From assembly GCF_030272615.1 (NCBI RefSeq), contig NC_081413.1, positions 19,912,285 through 19,976,284 on the forward strand: a stretch of DNA of 64,000 nucleotides. Reading direction: 5' to 3'. The first letter of the stretch is position 1. Each line of letters opens with the position of its first letter. The notes under the pieces are model-generated. The model was not told where the DNA came from and did no database searches. It worked only from the letters and a program-made list of their open reading frames with translations. This document shows, in pieces, positions 33,118 to 42,908 of the stretch. Made by a program: the position numbers and the translations under genes. The stretch comes from Cryptomeria japonica. Lineage: Eukaryota; Streptophyta; Pinopsida; Cupressales; Cupressaceae.

Positions 33118-33884
33118 TTATTTCAGCTTAACAAGATGAAGAGAAGTTCTTGCACATTCGAACTTCTCTTTGGTTACAACCTTAGTGAAAATATCTGTCA
33201 GATTGACCTTTGTGTCAATTTTAACAACCTTCAATTTGCCCTCTTCAACCATGTGACGCACAAAATGAGTATGAATGTCTATGTGTTTTGAACATTGCTG
33301 AGATGTATGATTGTAGCCATAAAAATGGTAGTGCAACTATCACAAAATAGGATGTAGTCATTTTTTTGATATTTCATATCACCAAGTAGTCGCTGCAACC
33401 AAATCATCTCCCAAGCACCTTCTAAAAGTGCTAAGTACTCAGCTTCAGCAGAAGAAAAAGCAACTGAATGTTGCAGCCTTGAGGCCCAACTAATGGTAGC
33501 CCCAACAAACATGAAGGTATAACCAATAGTAGATCTCCTTTTGTCTAAGTCTCCGGCAAGATCGGAATCAGTGAAACCTTGTAGCAGAACATTATTGCCA
33601 TTAAAGCATAAAGCAAAATTAGAAGTCCCTTTTAGATACCTCAATATCCACTTAATAGCCTCCCAATGAATCTTCTCGGGATTGCTCATGAATCTACTCA
33701 CAACTCCCACCGCATGAGCAATGTTGGGACGTGTAGAAACCATAGCATACATAATGCTACCAACTGCTGATTTGTAAGAAACTCCTTCCATCAAATCCTT
33801 GTCTTCTTGTGTATGTGGGCACAAATCAGAAGATAAATGAAAATGTGGAGCAAGTGGAGTAGAAACAACATTAGCATCAGCCAT
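33118..33884 (-). pseudogene. Element A RNase H
   Basis: MADANVVSTPLAPHFHLSSD, then the AVGSIMYAMVSTRPNIAHAV and RYLKGTSNFALCF blocks, SDLAGDLDKRRSTIGY, SSAEAEYLAL and VNLTDIFTKVV give the usual copia RT tail and RNase H. A frameshift lies near 33290, so the last part is read in another frame. Confidence 0.9.
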
Positions 33885-34768
33885 ACCAAATCTCTCAACT
33901 ACTTTGTCAATGTATTCCTTTTATGACAAAGTGATCTCCTTCTTCTTCCTATCTCCTTCATAACAAACTTGCTTGCCAATTGAATCTTCAATTCATTAAC
34001 AATCCTAGGACTTGTACCAGCTAATAACATATCATCAACATATAGTAAAAGAATGACAAACTACCCATTAGGTAGTTTCTTATAGTAAACACATGGGTCT
34101 AATTCACTTCTGATGAAATTGTGAGCAACCATGAAACAATCAAACTTCAAATACCACTGTCGCGGGGCTTGCTTGAGCCCATACAAGCTACACTTCAGTC
34201 TGCAATAGAGATGTTCTTGCCCCTTTTTGATGAAGCCTTGAGGCTGCTCCATGTACAACTCTTCATCTACATCACCATGTAAAAATGCAGTCTTCACATC
34301 AAGCTGCTCCAAATCAAGATCCCATACAACTGCTAGCCCCAAAACAGTTTGAATGGTTGTCATTTTAACAACCAGGGAGAAGATTTCATTTAAGTCGATC
34401 CCTTGTTGCTGAGCATACCCCTTTACCATTAATCTGGCCTTGTAGTGTTTACAACCTCTGCCTTTATCTTTCAATCTATATACCCACTTGTTCTTAAGAG
34501 GTTTTCGATTTGGTGGTAAAGAGACCAAATCCCAAGTTTGATTGGCTTCCAAAGAACTCATTTCTTCATTCATAGCAGCCATCCATTTATCCTTGACGCT
34601 ACTCAAACATGCTTCTTTGTAATTTGCTGGTTCAACTTGCTCAGAAATTAATAATTCCGGATCTGCCTCTTCAACAAAGAGTAATTCATAATCAGAAAAT
34701 TTGGAAGGGACCTTCCTTTGTCTTGTCGACTTGTGTAATTCATGTTTATTGGATGAGTCGCCATTCAA
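33885..34768 (-). pseudogene. Element A reverse transcriptase
   Basis: Copia RT blocks: [79 protein letters not shown] and YVDDM (around 34030). A stop follows KLPNG (34061) and a frameshift lies near 33940. The catalytic YVDD is intact. Confidence 0.9.
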
Positions 34769-34891
34769 TCCTTGGCAGCCTTCCTTTGTATCCTTGTCAC
34801 TACCATGACATGTATCTGTAACTGCATCCTCATAGCCTTGGTCACTGTGAAATCCCCAATTTAAATTGGGAGTTAAAATACTATGTTTTGG

Positions 34892-35900
34892 CTAAACTAG
34901 TGCTTCTTCATAGAAGTTTTCAGACTGTGTGTTATGTTCACTATTTAAACTTGCAGTGGTAGAAGAGAAGGAAGGATTTAAAACAGAATTTGGTGTAGAA
35001 TTTATGGGATTGACAAGCTGCAATTGGCCATTCTGAAAAACATTTGTGTGAAATGCAGATAAAGGAATGTATTCCTTTATATGTGTTTCCTCCTTCATAA
35101 CTGGAAACTTTTTCTCATTAAAAACTACATCGCGACTGCGGATAATCTTTTTGCTGATAGGATCCCATAATCGATAGCCAAATTGATCTTCACCATATCC
35201 AACAAATATACACTGCTAAGATTTGAAGTCAAGCTTGGTCCTCTTCTCCTTAGGGACATGTATGAGCGCTTGACACCCAAATACCCGAATGTGAGAGTAT
35301 GAAACTCTCTTGCCCAACCATTCCTCTTCCAAAATACCAAACTCTAACTAAGATGAAGGACTTCGGTTTATCAAATAAACCGTTGTGTTACATGCCTCTG
35401 CCCAAAACTCTTTATCCAAGCTGGCATTGGAAAGCATACATCGAGCTTTCTCAAGAATGATTCTATTGAGCCTTTCTGCTGCCCCATTTTCTTGTGGAGT
35501 ATATGGGACAACCTTAATCCTTCGAATACCATGATCTACACAAAAATCATCAAACTCCAAAGAGAAAAATTCACCTCCATAATCCGTTTTTAGACATTTT
35601 ATTTTGTGTCCGCTTTGGTTTTCAACAAGTGCCTTGAAATGTTTAAATTTTGAAAACACTTCAAATTTTCTAGAGAGCATGTAAATCCAAACTTTCCTAG
35701 TACAATCATCAAGGAAAGTAACAAAATAGTTTGCACCTCCATAAGAGGTTACCTTTGTAGGCCCAAAGACATCCAAGTGCACTAGCTCCAATGGTGTTGT
35801 CTTCTTGTCATGTCCATCCTTCAAGAAGCTGACCTATTTTTGTTTTCCACAAAGGCAATGTTCGTAGAACTCCAAATCTGTGGATTGAAGACCGGGTAGT
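34892..35900 (-). pseudogene. Element A integrase
   Basis: Starts mid zinc finger at GLQSTDLEFYEHCLCGKQ (35892), a stop at 35825, then LELVHLDVFGPTK (Asp), KTDYGGEFF (Asp) and YTPQENGAAERLNR (Glu): the D,D(35)E set is visible. A frameshift lies near 35345. The N-terminal half of the zinc finger is lost at the junction with element B near 35900. Confidence 0.9.
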
Positions 35901-35960
35901 ATCAATCTCCAAGTGGGAGATTGTTCAATGTGGAGCCTGATCAATCTCCAAGTGGGAGAT

Positions 35961-36423
35961 TGTTGAAATGTGGTGATTGATTAGCAAAGTACTATACACT
36001 CAGCACATATCCTCGTCGGGGTCTGGGGCCGGGCCGGGCCCTGAGCAAGGGTTTGGGGGTGGCAGCCCCCAAGAAAAGCGGGGGTTCGGCGGCGGTAGCC
36101 CTTGAGAAAATTTTTTTTGTCATTTTTCGTTGATGAAAACCGACATTGTAATAAAACCCTAAAAAGGCCGACTTTGTTTGTTGCCCTAAAAATGCATGTT
36201 ATAAGCGGTTGGGATGCTTAAGGCATTGTAAGGTTGATGTACTGTTTTTGCTGGATAATAAGAAAGATTGGACGACTGTGTATGGTGGACGTAACCCATT
36301 ATGGGTGAACCATGTTAAATCTCTGTGTTGTCTATGTCCTATTTTATTTCTTTATCTTTTGTATTTAAATCTGCATATAATTGTTAGTTCATATTTGCTT
36401 CGGATCTGCTTGAAACCCTAACA
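35961..36423 (+). repeat. 5' LTR of element B
   Basis: 463 bp, TG...CA ends, followed two bases later by the primer-binding site. GC-rich core near 36015-36110 (ccggggccgggccgggcc type). Confidence 0.95.
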
Positions 36424-36425
36424 AT

Positions 36426-36437
36426 TGGTATCAGAGC
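36426..36437 (+). promoter_or_regulatory. Primer-binding site of element B (initiator Met tRNA)
   Basis: TGGTATCAGAGC, the standard copia site complementary to initiator methionine tRNA. Confidence 0.95.
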
Positions 36438-36483
36438 GAGATTTTCTATAAATTGGCAGGACTTTCAAATTTGAGTGGGAGCA

Positions 36484-39400
36484 ATGGAGGATTCCAAATT
36501 CAAGGTCGAAAAGTTTAATGGCCAGAATTATCAGTTATGGAAAATGCAGATGGAGGATTACCTGTATCAAAAGGATTTGTGGTGGCCATTGGAAGGAAAG
36601 GCAAAGAAACCGACCACAATGTCAGATGAAGAGTGGGACATTTTAGATAGAAAGGCACTGGGATCCATTCGATTGTGCCTTGCGCTATCTGTAGCATTCA
36701 ATATAACAGAAGCAAAAATGGTTGTAGATTTGATGGCAACATTACCTAAGTTGTATGAGAAACCCTCAGCTTCGAATAAGGTATTTCTTATGAAGCGTTT
36801 GTTTAATTTGAAAATGAGTGAGGGAGGATCTGTAGCGGAGCACTTAAATGAATTTAATACAATTACCAGTCAATTGTCTTCGATAAAAATTACCTTTGTA
36901 GAAGAGGTTAGGGCTCTCTTGATTTTATGTTCTTTGCCAAAAAGCTGGAATAGCTTGGTTATGGTTGTAAGTAACTCTGTCTCTTGTAAAAATACTTTGG
37001 TATTTGATAATATTGTTGGTGTTATCCTAAGCGAGGAAATACGAAGGAAAAGCACAGGTGAGACTCCAACATCATCGGGTAGTGTTTTGAATGTGGAGAA
37101 TAGAGGAAGATCAAAGGAAAGAGGAAAAGGCCTTGGGAATGAGAAGTCACGAGGGAAGTCAAAGAAAGGACGCTCTCAATCTAGAGAAAAGAAAGATTGT
37201 TGGTACTGCGGAAAGCCTGGTCATCTAAAGAAAGACTGTTGGTCTCGAAAAAACAAAGAAGGAGACAAAAATGAAAATGACAGTAAGGAAGCTAATATTG
37301 CAAGTAATACTTTACAAGATGCTTTAATCTTATGTTTGGATAATGTTAATGATTCCAGGGTAATAGATTCTGGGGCTTCATTTCATGCTACACCCCATAG
37401 AAAATATTTTCTAGATTATGTTCAAGGTGATTTTGGATAGGTATATTTGGGTGATGATGAGCCCTGTCAAATTGTTGGAAAACGAAAGATAAAGATCAAG
37501 TTGTAGGATGGTAATGACTGGTTTCTGCAGGAGGTAAGACATGTTCCTAATTTAAGAAGAAATTTAATTTCTGTAGGGCAACTAGGTAGTGAAGGTTGCA
37601 TAGTTACCTTCTCAGACAGTATGTGGAAGGTCATTAAAGGATCATTAGTAGTAGCTAAAGGTGCAAAGGTAGACACATTATATCTATGTACTGGTAACAC
37701 TTACTCTACCTTAGCTACTACAGATAAAGTTACTGTAGGGACAACAACAATAAATGTTGCAAGAACAGATTCGATAATGTGGCACCATAGGCTTGGGCAC
37801 ATGAGTGAGAAAGGGATGAAAACCCTTCACTCCAAAAATCTATTGCCAGGACTAAAGAAGATTGATTTAGAGTTCTGTGAAAACTGTGTTTATGGTAAAT
37901 AGAAAAGAGTCAGATTTCTCAAGGTTGGGAAAGAGAAGAAGAGTGAGAAGTTAGAGCTTGTGCAGTCAGATGTATGGGGACTGGCTCAAGTATCATCTCT
38001 TGGTGGCTCTTGTTATTATGTTATTTTTATTGATGACTCAACCAAAAAAACATGGGTATATTTCCTAAAACAAAAATCAGATGTTTTTGAAACTTTTAAG
38101 AAATGGAAAGCTTTGGTTGAGAATGAGATAGGAAAAAAGTTGAAGTGTCTCAGATCAGATAATGGAGGTGAGTATTGCAGCAGAGCATTTGAAGATTACT
38201 ACTCCTTAAATGGGATTAGAAAGTAGAAGACAGTTCCAGGAACTCCACAGGAAAATGGTGTGTCAGAGAGAATGAATAGGACTATCATGGAACACGCAAG
38301 GAGCATGAGATTGCATGTTGGATTGCCCTTACATTTTTGGGCAGATGTTGTACATACTATTGTCTATTTGATAAATAGAGGACCTTCAACCCCTTTGGAT
38401 GGTGGTATACCAGAGGAGGCATGGACTGGCAAAAATGTAAATTATTCTTTTCTAAAAACTTTTGGTTGCGAAGATTTTGTCCATGTTGATAAAGAAAATA
38501 GAACCAAGCTTGATGCTAAATCTCAGAAATGTACCTTCATTGGATATGGGATAGATGAATATGGCTATTGATTATGGGATTTTGAAAATAAGAAAATAAT
38601 TAGAAGTAGAGAAGTTATGTTTAATGAGAAGGTTATGTATAAAGAACAGATGCAGGAAAAGAAGCATGAATAGGACAAACAAGAATATGTGGTGTTGGAT
38701 GAGATTCTTGAAAATGAAATGCCACAGATACCTGATGCTCAGCAACAACAGATTGTCCCACAAACTCCTGCAAGTGTTAGATGTTCTACGAGGACAAGTA
38801 GACCCCCTGAAAGATTTTCTCCTTCTTTGTATTCTATTTTATTAACAGATTCTGGTGAACCAGAAGAATATGAAGAAGTAATGCAGGTGGATTCCAAACA
38901 ACAGTGGCAGCTAGGCATGAAAGAGGAGATGGACTCCTTGATGAAAAATAAGACTTGGGACTTAGTCCCTTTACCTGCAGAAAAAAGAGCCTTGCCTAAC
39001 AAATGGGTTTATTAGCTGAAGGAGGAGGAAGGAGGTCAGAAAAGATATAAGGCCAAACTTGTGGTAAAAGGTTTTGCATAGAAAAAGGGTATAGATTATG
39101 ATGAAATATTTTCTCCAGTTGTAAAAATGACTTCAATTAGAACTGTACTTAGTCTTGTGGTTGCAAATGATTTACATCTTGAACAATTAGATGTCAAAAC
39201 AGCTTTTCTCCATGGAGATTTGGAGGAGGAAATTTACATGTTGCAACCATAGGGATATGAGGTCAAAGGTAAGGAGAACTTGGTGTGTAGGTTGAAGAAA
39301 AGTCTATATGGTCTAAAGCAAGCACCTCGACAATGGTATTTAAAATTTGATAATTTCATGGTTGAACACGGTTTTCGTAGATGTCATTCTGATCATTGTG

Positions 39401-40408
39401 TATATTTTAAGAGATTTAATAATGGCAGTTATATTATCCTGTTGCTTTATGTTGATGACATGCTTGTTGCTGGGTCTAACATGCAACATATAAATGATCT
39501 TAAATAGAAATTAGCCAGGTCATTTGCTATGAAGGATTTGGGTGCAGCTAAGCAAATTCTCGGTATGAGGATTACACGAGACAGGAAAAATAGAACCTTG
39601 AATTTGTCCCAAAGTGAGTATATAAAGAAGGTGTTGAAAAGATTTAACATGCAGGATGCAAAAGTAGTTAGTACACCTTTGGCTAGTCATTTCAAATTGA
39701 CAAAGGAGATGTGCCCAAAGGCACAGGAAGAGGTTAATAAAATGTCTAACATCCCGTATTCATCAGCTATTGGCAGTCTGATGTATGCAATGGTACGCAT
39801 AAGGCCAGATATTGCACATGCAGTGGGAGTTGTGAGCGGGTTTATGAGTAATCCAGGTATGGAACATTGGAATGCTGTGAAATGGATTCTTTAGTATTTG
39901 AAAGGAACTACTACGAAGGCATTATGTTTCAAAGGATCTAATGTTTCTCTAAGTGGATTTGTTGACTCTAATCTGGCGGGTGATATTGATTCACGGAGGA
40001 GTACTACAGGGTATGTTTACTATAGGGGGAAGTGCAATCAGTTGGATTTCTAGGCTGCAAAAGGTTGTTGCACTTTCAACCACTGAAGCTGAGTATGTTG
40101 CTACTACAGAAGCCAGCAAGGAGATGATTTGGTTGCAATGTTTTCTAGAGGAATTGGGTCAGACACAAGAGGATAGCCCATTGTATACTGATAGCCAGAG
40201 TGCCATTCATCTTGCGAAGAACTATGCTTTTCATTCAAGGACAAAGCACATTCAGCTCAGGTACCACTTCATCCGGACTGTTTTGGAGGAGGGTCAGTTA
40301 CGGCTTAAGAAGATTCACACAAGTGAGAATTCTATCGATATGTTCACAAAGGCAGTTCCATAGGAGAAGTTGATTTCTTCATCAGTTTCTATTGGTCTTC
40401 TTGATTGA
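36484..40408 (+). pseudogene. Element B gag-pol polyprotein
   Basis: Gag starts MEDSKFKVEKFNGQNYQLWK, with zinc knuckle CWYCGKPGHLKKDC at about 37200. Protease has VIDSGASFHAT (37360). Integrase has WHHRLGHMSEKG...CENCVYGK, VQSDVWG (Asp), RSDNGGEY (Asp) and NGVSERMNR (Glu). RT has [30 protein letters not shown] and LLLYVDDML. RNase H has VALSTTEAEYVA and SIDMFTKAVP. All domains are in copia order (integrase before RT). Twelve in-frame stops interrupt it before the end (37440 to 40363), eleven TAG and one TGA, and one frameshift lies near 40013. Alternative starts at 36475 are possible. Confidence 0.95.
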
Positions 40409-40544
40409 TAATTGTGGAATTTATACCAGTCAAGTCCTAGTGTTTTATCCAGTGGATGTTGCATGTACAGTGGTGTCATGTAGTATCAGTCTCCAAGTGG
40501 GAGATTGTTTGGTGTGGAGCCTGATCAGTCTCGAAGTGGGAGAT

Positions 40545-41007
40545 TGTTGAAATGTGGTGACTAATCAGCAAAGTACTGTACACTCAACATGTATCTTTGT
40601 CGGGGTCCGGGGCCGAGCCGGGCCCTAAGCAGGGGTTCGAGGGTGGTAGCCCCCAAGAAAAGTGGGGGTTCGAGGGTAGCAACCCCCAAGAAAAAAAATT
40701 TGGCCATTTTTCGTTGATGAAAATTGACATTGTAATAAAACCCTAAAAAGGCCGACTTTGTTTGTTGCCCTAAAAATGCATGTTATAAGCGGCTGCAATG
40801 CTTAAGGCATTGTAAGGTTGATGTACTATTTTTGTTGGATAATAAGAAAGATTGGACGACTATGTATGGTGGATGTAACCCATTCTGGGTGAACCACGTT
40901 AAATCTCTATGTTATCTGTGTCCTCTTTTATTTCTTTATCTTTTGTATTTAAATCTGCATATAATTGTTAGTTCATATTTGCTTCAGATCTGCTTGAAAC
41001 CCTAACA
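40545..41007 (+). repeat. 3' LTR of element B
   Basis: 463 bp, preceded by CGAAGTGGGAGAT (purine tract). Differences from the 5' LTR are mostly C/T and G/A transitions. Confidence 0.95.
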
Positions 41008-41569
41008 TTTTCCTCCTTAAATCTTCGGAGAGAAGAGTGGCAGAAACTTCATCGAAAGCCAGCTTCTTGGAGCTTGATGTCGTAGTGCTTATGGCTATCA
41101 CAATTCCATCCCAGTTGTTAGGAAGAGAACTTAGTAATAAGACAGCCTTGTTCTCATCGTATTGCGTCATGCCAACCGAATTTGCTTGGCTAATCAAGGT
41201 ATTAAACTCATTAAGATGATTTGTCATGATTTCGCCTTCCCTCATCTTGAGCTTGTATAACCTCTTCATGATGAAGAATTTGTTTGCAGCGGATGCCATT
41301 TCATATGTTGAAGTGAGCTTGTCTCATACCTCCTTTGTTGTTGATTCGTTTGCAAAATTATACAATACATTATCACTTAATGCAAGAAAGATTGTCACCT
41401 TGGCTTTTTCATTGATCATTTCCCAATCTTCATCTTTCAAGGTAGCTGGCTTCTTTGCTTTTCCATTAAGCACAAGAGAAAGGTCTTGCTTAATCAACAA
41501 GGATTTCATTTGAATTTTCCATATCCCGAAATTCTTCCCAGAAAATTTCTATACTTTCAAATCTTCCAT
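41008..41569 (-). pseudogene. Element A gag, truncated
   Basis: ATG at 41569 (MEDLKV, then a stop), KSLLIKQDLSLVLNGKAKKP, KFFIMKRLYKLKMREGE and ATLLSEDLRRK before sequence runs into the LTR of B at 41007. It resembles B gag residue for residue but is a different family. One more stop at 41324-41326. Zinc knuckle and protease are missing. Confidence 0.9.
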
Positions 41570-41614
41570 AGCTTTGAAAATTATTGCCCAATTTTCAAAT
41601 AGCAGCTCTAACCT

Positions 41615-41626
41615 GCTCTGATACCA
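41615..41626 (-). promoter_or_regulatory. Primer-binding site of element A
   Basis: Minus-strand TGGTATCAGAGC, two bases from the LTR. Confidence 0.95.
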
Positions 41627-41628
41627 AT

Positions 41629-41821
41629 TGTGAAATTTAAGAATTCAGAATAACAATGAAAGAAAATAGACAACAGTAACCAAAAACATAACACAGAAGA
41701 TTAAACAATACCATATTTACAATGAGATAGCAGCAGCTATTTAATAGACTACAAAGGATCAATTGAAGAGTCATATGAAATGGAAAGCCAACAGATGACC
41801 GTTGGGCTTCAATACACAACA
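41629..41821 (-). repeat. 5' LTR of element A (193 bp, deleted)
   Basis: Same ends as the 3' LTR but 74 bp shorter through one internal deletion. If this deletion removed promoter sequence, the element could not transcribe. Confidence 0.9.
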
Positions 41822-42022
41822 CATATCCCTACAATTATTTGGTTTCTTGATTTCTATTTTATTATAACAAGGTAGTCATATCAGCATTTGGCAAAAACTT
41901 CATTGCACCTAAACCTTGTTTATATCTAAATATAAATGTGTGCACATTCAAATCTAGACCATCTTACACATACTAAAATATTCTACTATTAAACTACCAA
42001 CCCCTAATTCTCTCATGAACCC

Positions 42023-42660
42023 TTATAATCTATCTATAAAACTCGAGATGTCATCCAGGAACTGAGAAGACAAAGGATAGGGCATCGTGAAAAAGCCATG
42101 AAAAGCGGTTTCATAGAATAGAAGCTCCATCTCTTTCTTCATCTTCTTCAAATACTCCATATATTGCAACTGTCGATCGCGAAGGATATCCATCCCACCA
42201 ATCACCACCAAACATGGCGGCATCTACACCACTAAAATATCAGAAGAGTTCGGACCCATCACTTTAGCTGTAAGATGATCCCTGCTCACTCCCGCTGACA
42301 AAAATGCCCACCAAAACTAGTCAGTATGCGCCACTGTAATTACCGCATTCCTTACATTTTTCTCCAAAAGTGTTCTTTGTCCGCCGCCAAAAAAGGGTTG
42401 CATCAGCACATGCCCCACAATTCTGACGAGGCAAAAATCATCCTTGTTTTCTGCCACGCGGCATCCCACCTGGTGCACAATGTTTCCTCCCGTGTTGTCT
42501 CCCATCAGAAAACAACATGACACATCAGCATTGTAGGGCAGAAAACCTCTCCCAGCGTAGCTCTTAAGCCACATTAGTGCCGCAAAGCAGTCGTCGTAAG
42601 GGCTGTAGCTATTCTGGCTCCAAAATGGCATGCCATGACATGATGTGGTTCCAAAATCAT
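42023..42660 (-). pseudogene. Carboxylesterase (alpha/beta-hydrolase, CXE-like) pseudogene
   Basis: The minus-strand frame reads YSPYDDCFAALMWLKSYAGR, CCFLMGDNTGGNIVHQVGCR, VGHVLMQPFFGG, a TAG at 42317-42319, SAGVSRDHLTAKVMGPNSS, a TAG at 42224-42226, then PPCLVVIGGMDILRDRQLQY and YETAFHGFFTMPYP to a TAA at 42023. Order and motifs match plant CXE/GID1-type hydrolases: nucleophile elbow, Asp in GGMDILRDRQ, His in AFHGF. The elbow reads GDNTGGN where active members have GDSAGGN, so the catalytic serine is Asn. The HGGG oxyanion part and the N-terminus are absent. The expected Trp in DWFW is TAG. Substrate unknown. It is the only host-gene remnant in the window. Confidence 0.85.
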
Positions 42661-42814
42661 ATGCCCTCTCATGATGCGATAAGACATGTTTTGGGACCCA
42701 CCATTGGGCTGACGTGGAGGCATGTTGTTGTTTTGCAGTTGACGAAAAGCATTTGCATGCAGCTAGCATTTGCCGGCCACTCTCACGGTCACAAGGATGA
42801 CTACAATTTGTAAC

Positions 42815-42908
42815 CATGTGTGTCAAAAAATTTGAAATGCCCGCCTAAACGTGTGTCCGAAAATTTGAAATACCCACCTAAACATGTGTCCAAAAATTTG
42901 AAATGCCT
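42815..42908. repeat. ~33-bp minisatellite upstream of the CXE remnant
   Basis: Three units of CATGTGTCCAAAAATTTGAA plus ATGCCCGCCTAAA-like sequence. It stands where the N-terminal part of the esterase would be expected. Confidence 0.85.

Larger units (their letters stand above)
35900..41007 (+). mobile_element. Ty1/copia element B nested in A
   Basis: LTRs 35961-36423 and 40545-41007 are both exactly 463 bp (TGTTGAAATG...CCTAACA) and differ at roughly 7-8% of sites by eye. The right end abuts element A gag. The left LTR is preceded not by a target duplication but by about 60 bp that match the element's own internal 3' end (compare 40480-40544). The element therefore looks like the remnant of an LTR-sharing tandem pair whose left unit was removed by deletion. 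Confidence 0.85.
32781..41826 (-). mobile_element. Ty1/copia element A, interrupted by element B
   Basis: Minus-oriented. LTRs at 32786-33052 and 41629-41821 share both ends (TGTTGTGTATTG...AAATTTCACA), with identical 5-bp target duplications CATAT at 32781-32785 and 41822-41826. The primer site is at 41615-41626 and a purine tract at 33053-33067. Gag is at 41569-41008, integrase from about 35900 down, then RT and RNase H to 33118. Element B sits between gag and integrase, and the A segment covering late gag and protease is missing. Confidence 0.9.

Noticed and set aside
36426-36437. tRNA gene remnant
   Set aside because: Only the primer-binding complement to initiator Met tRNA, next to an LTR.
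37438-40363. TAG read as an amino acid (code change or suppression)
   Set aside because: Element C and other ORFs in the window end normally at TAG, and the bias is explained by CHG-context C-to-T decay.
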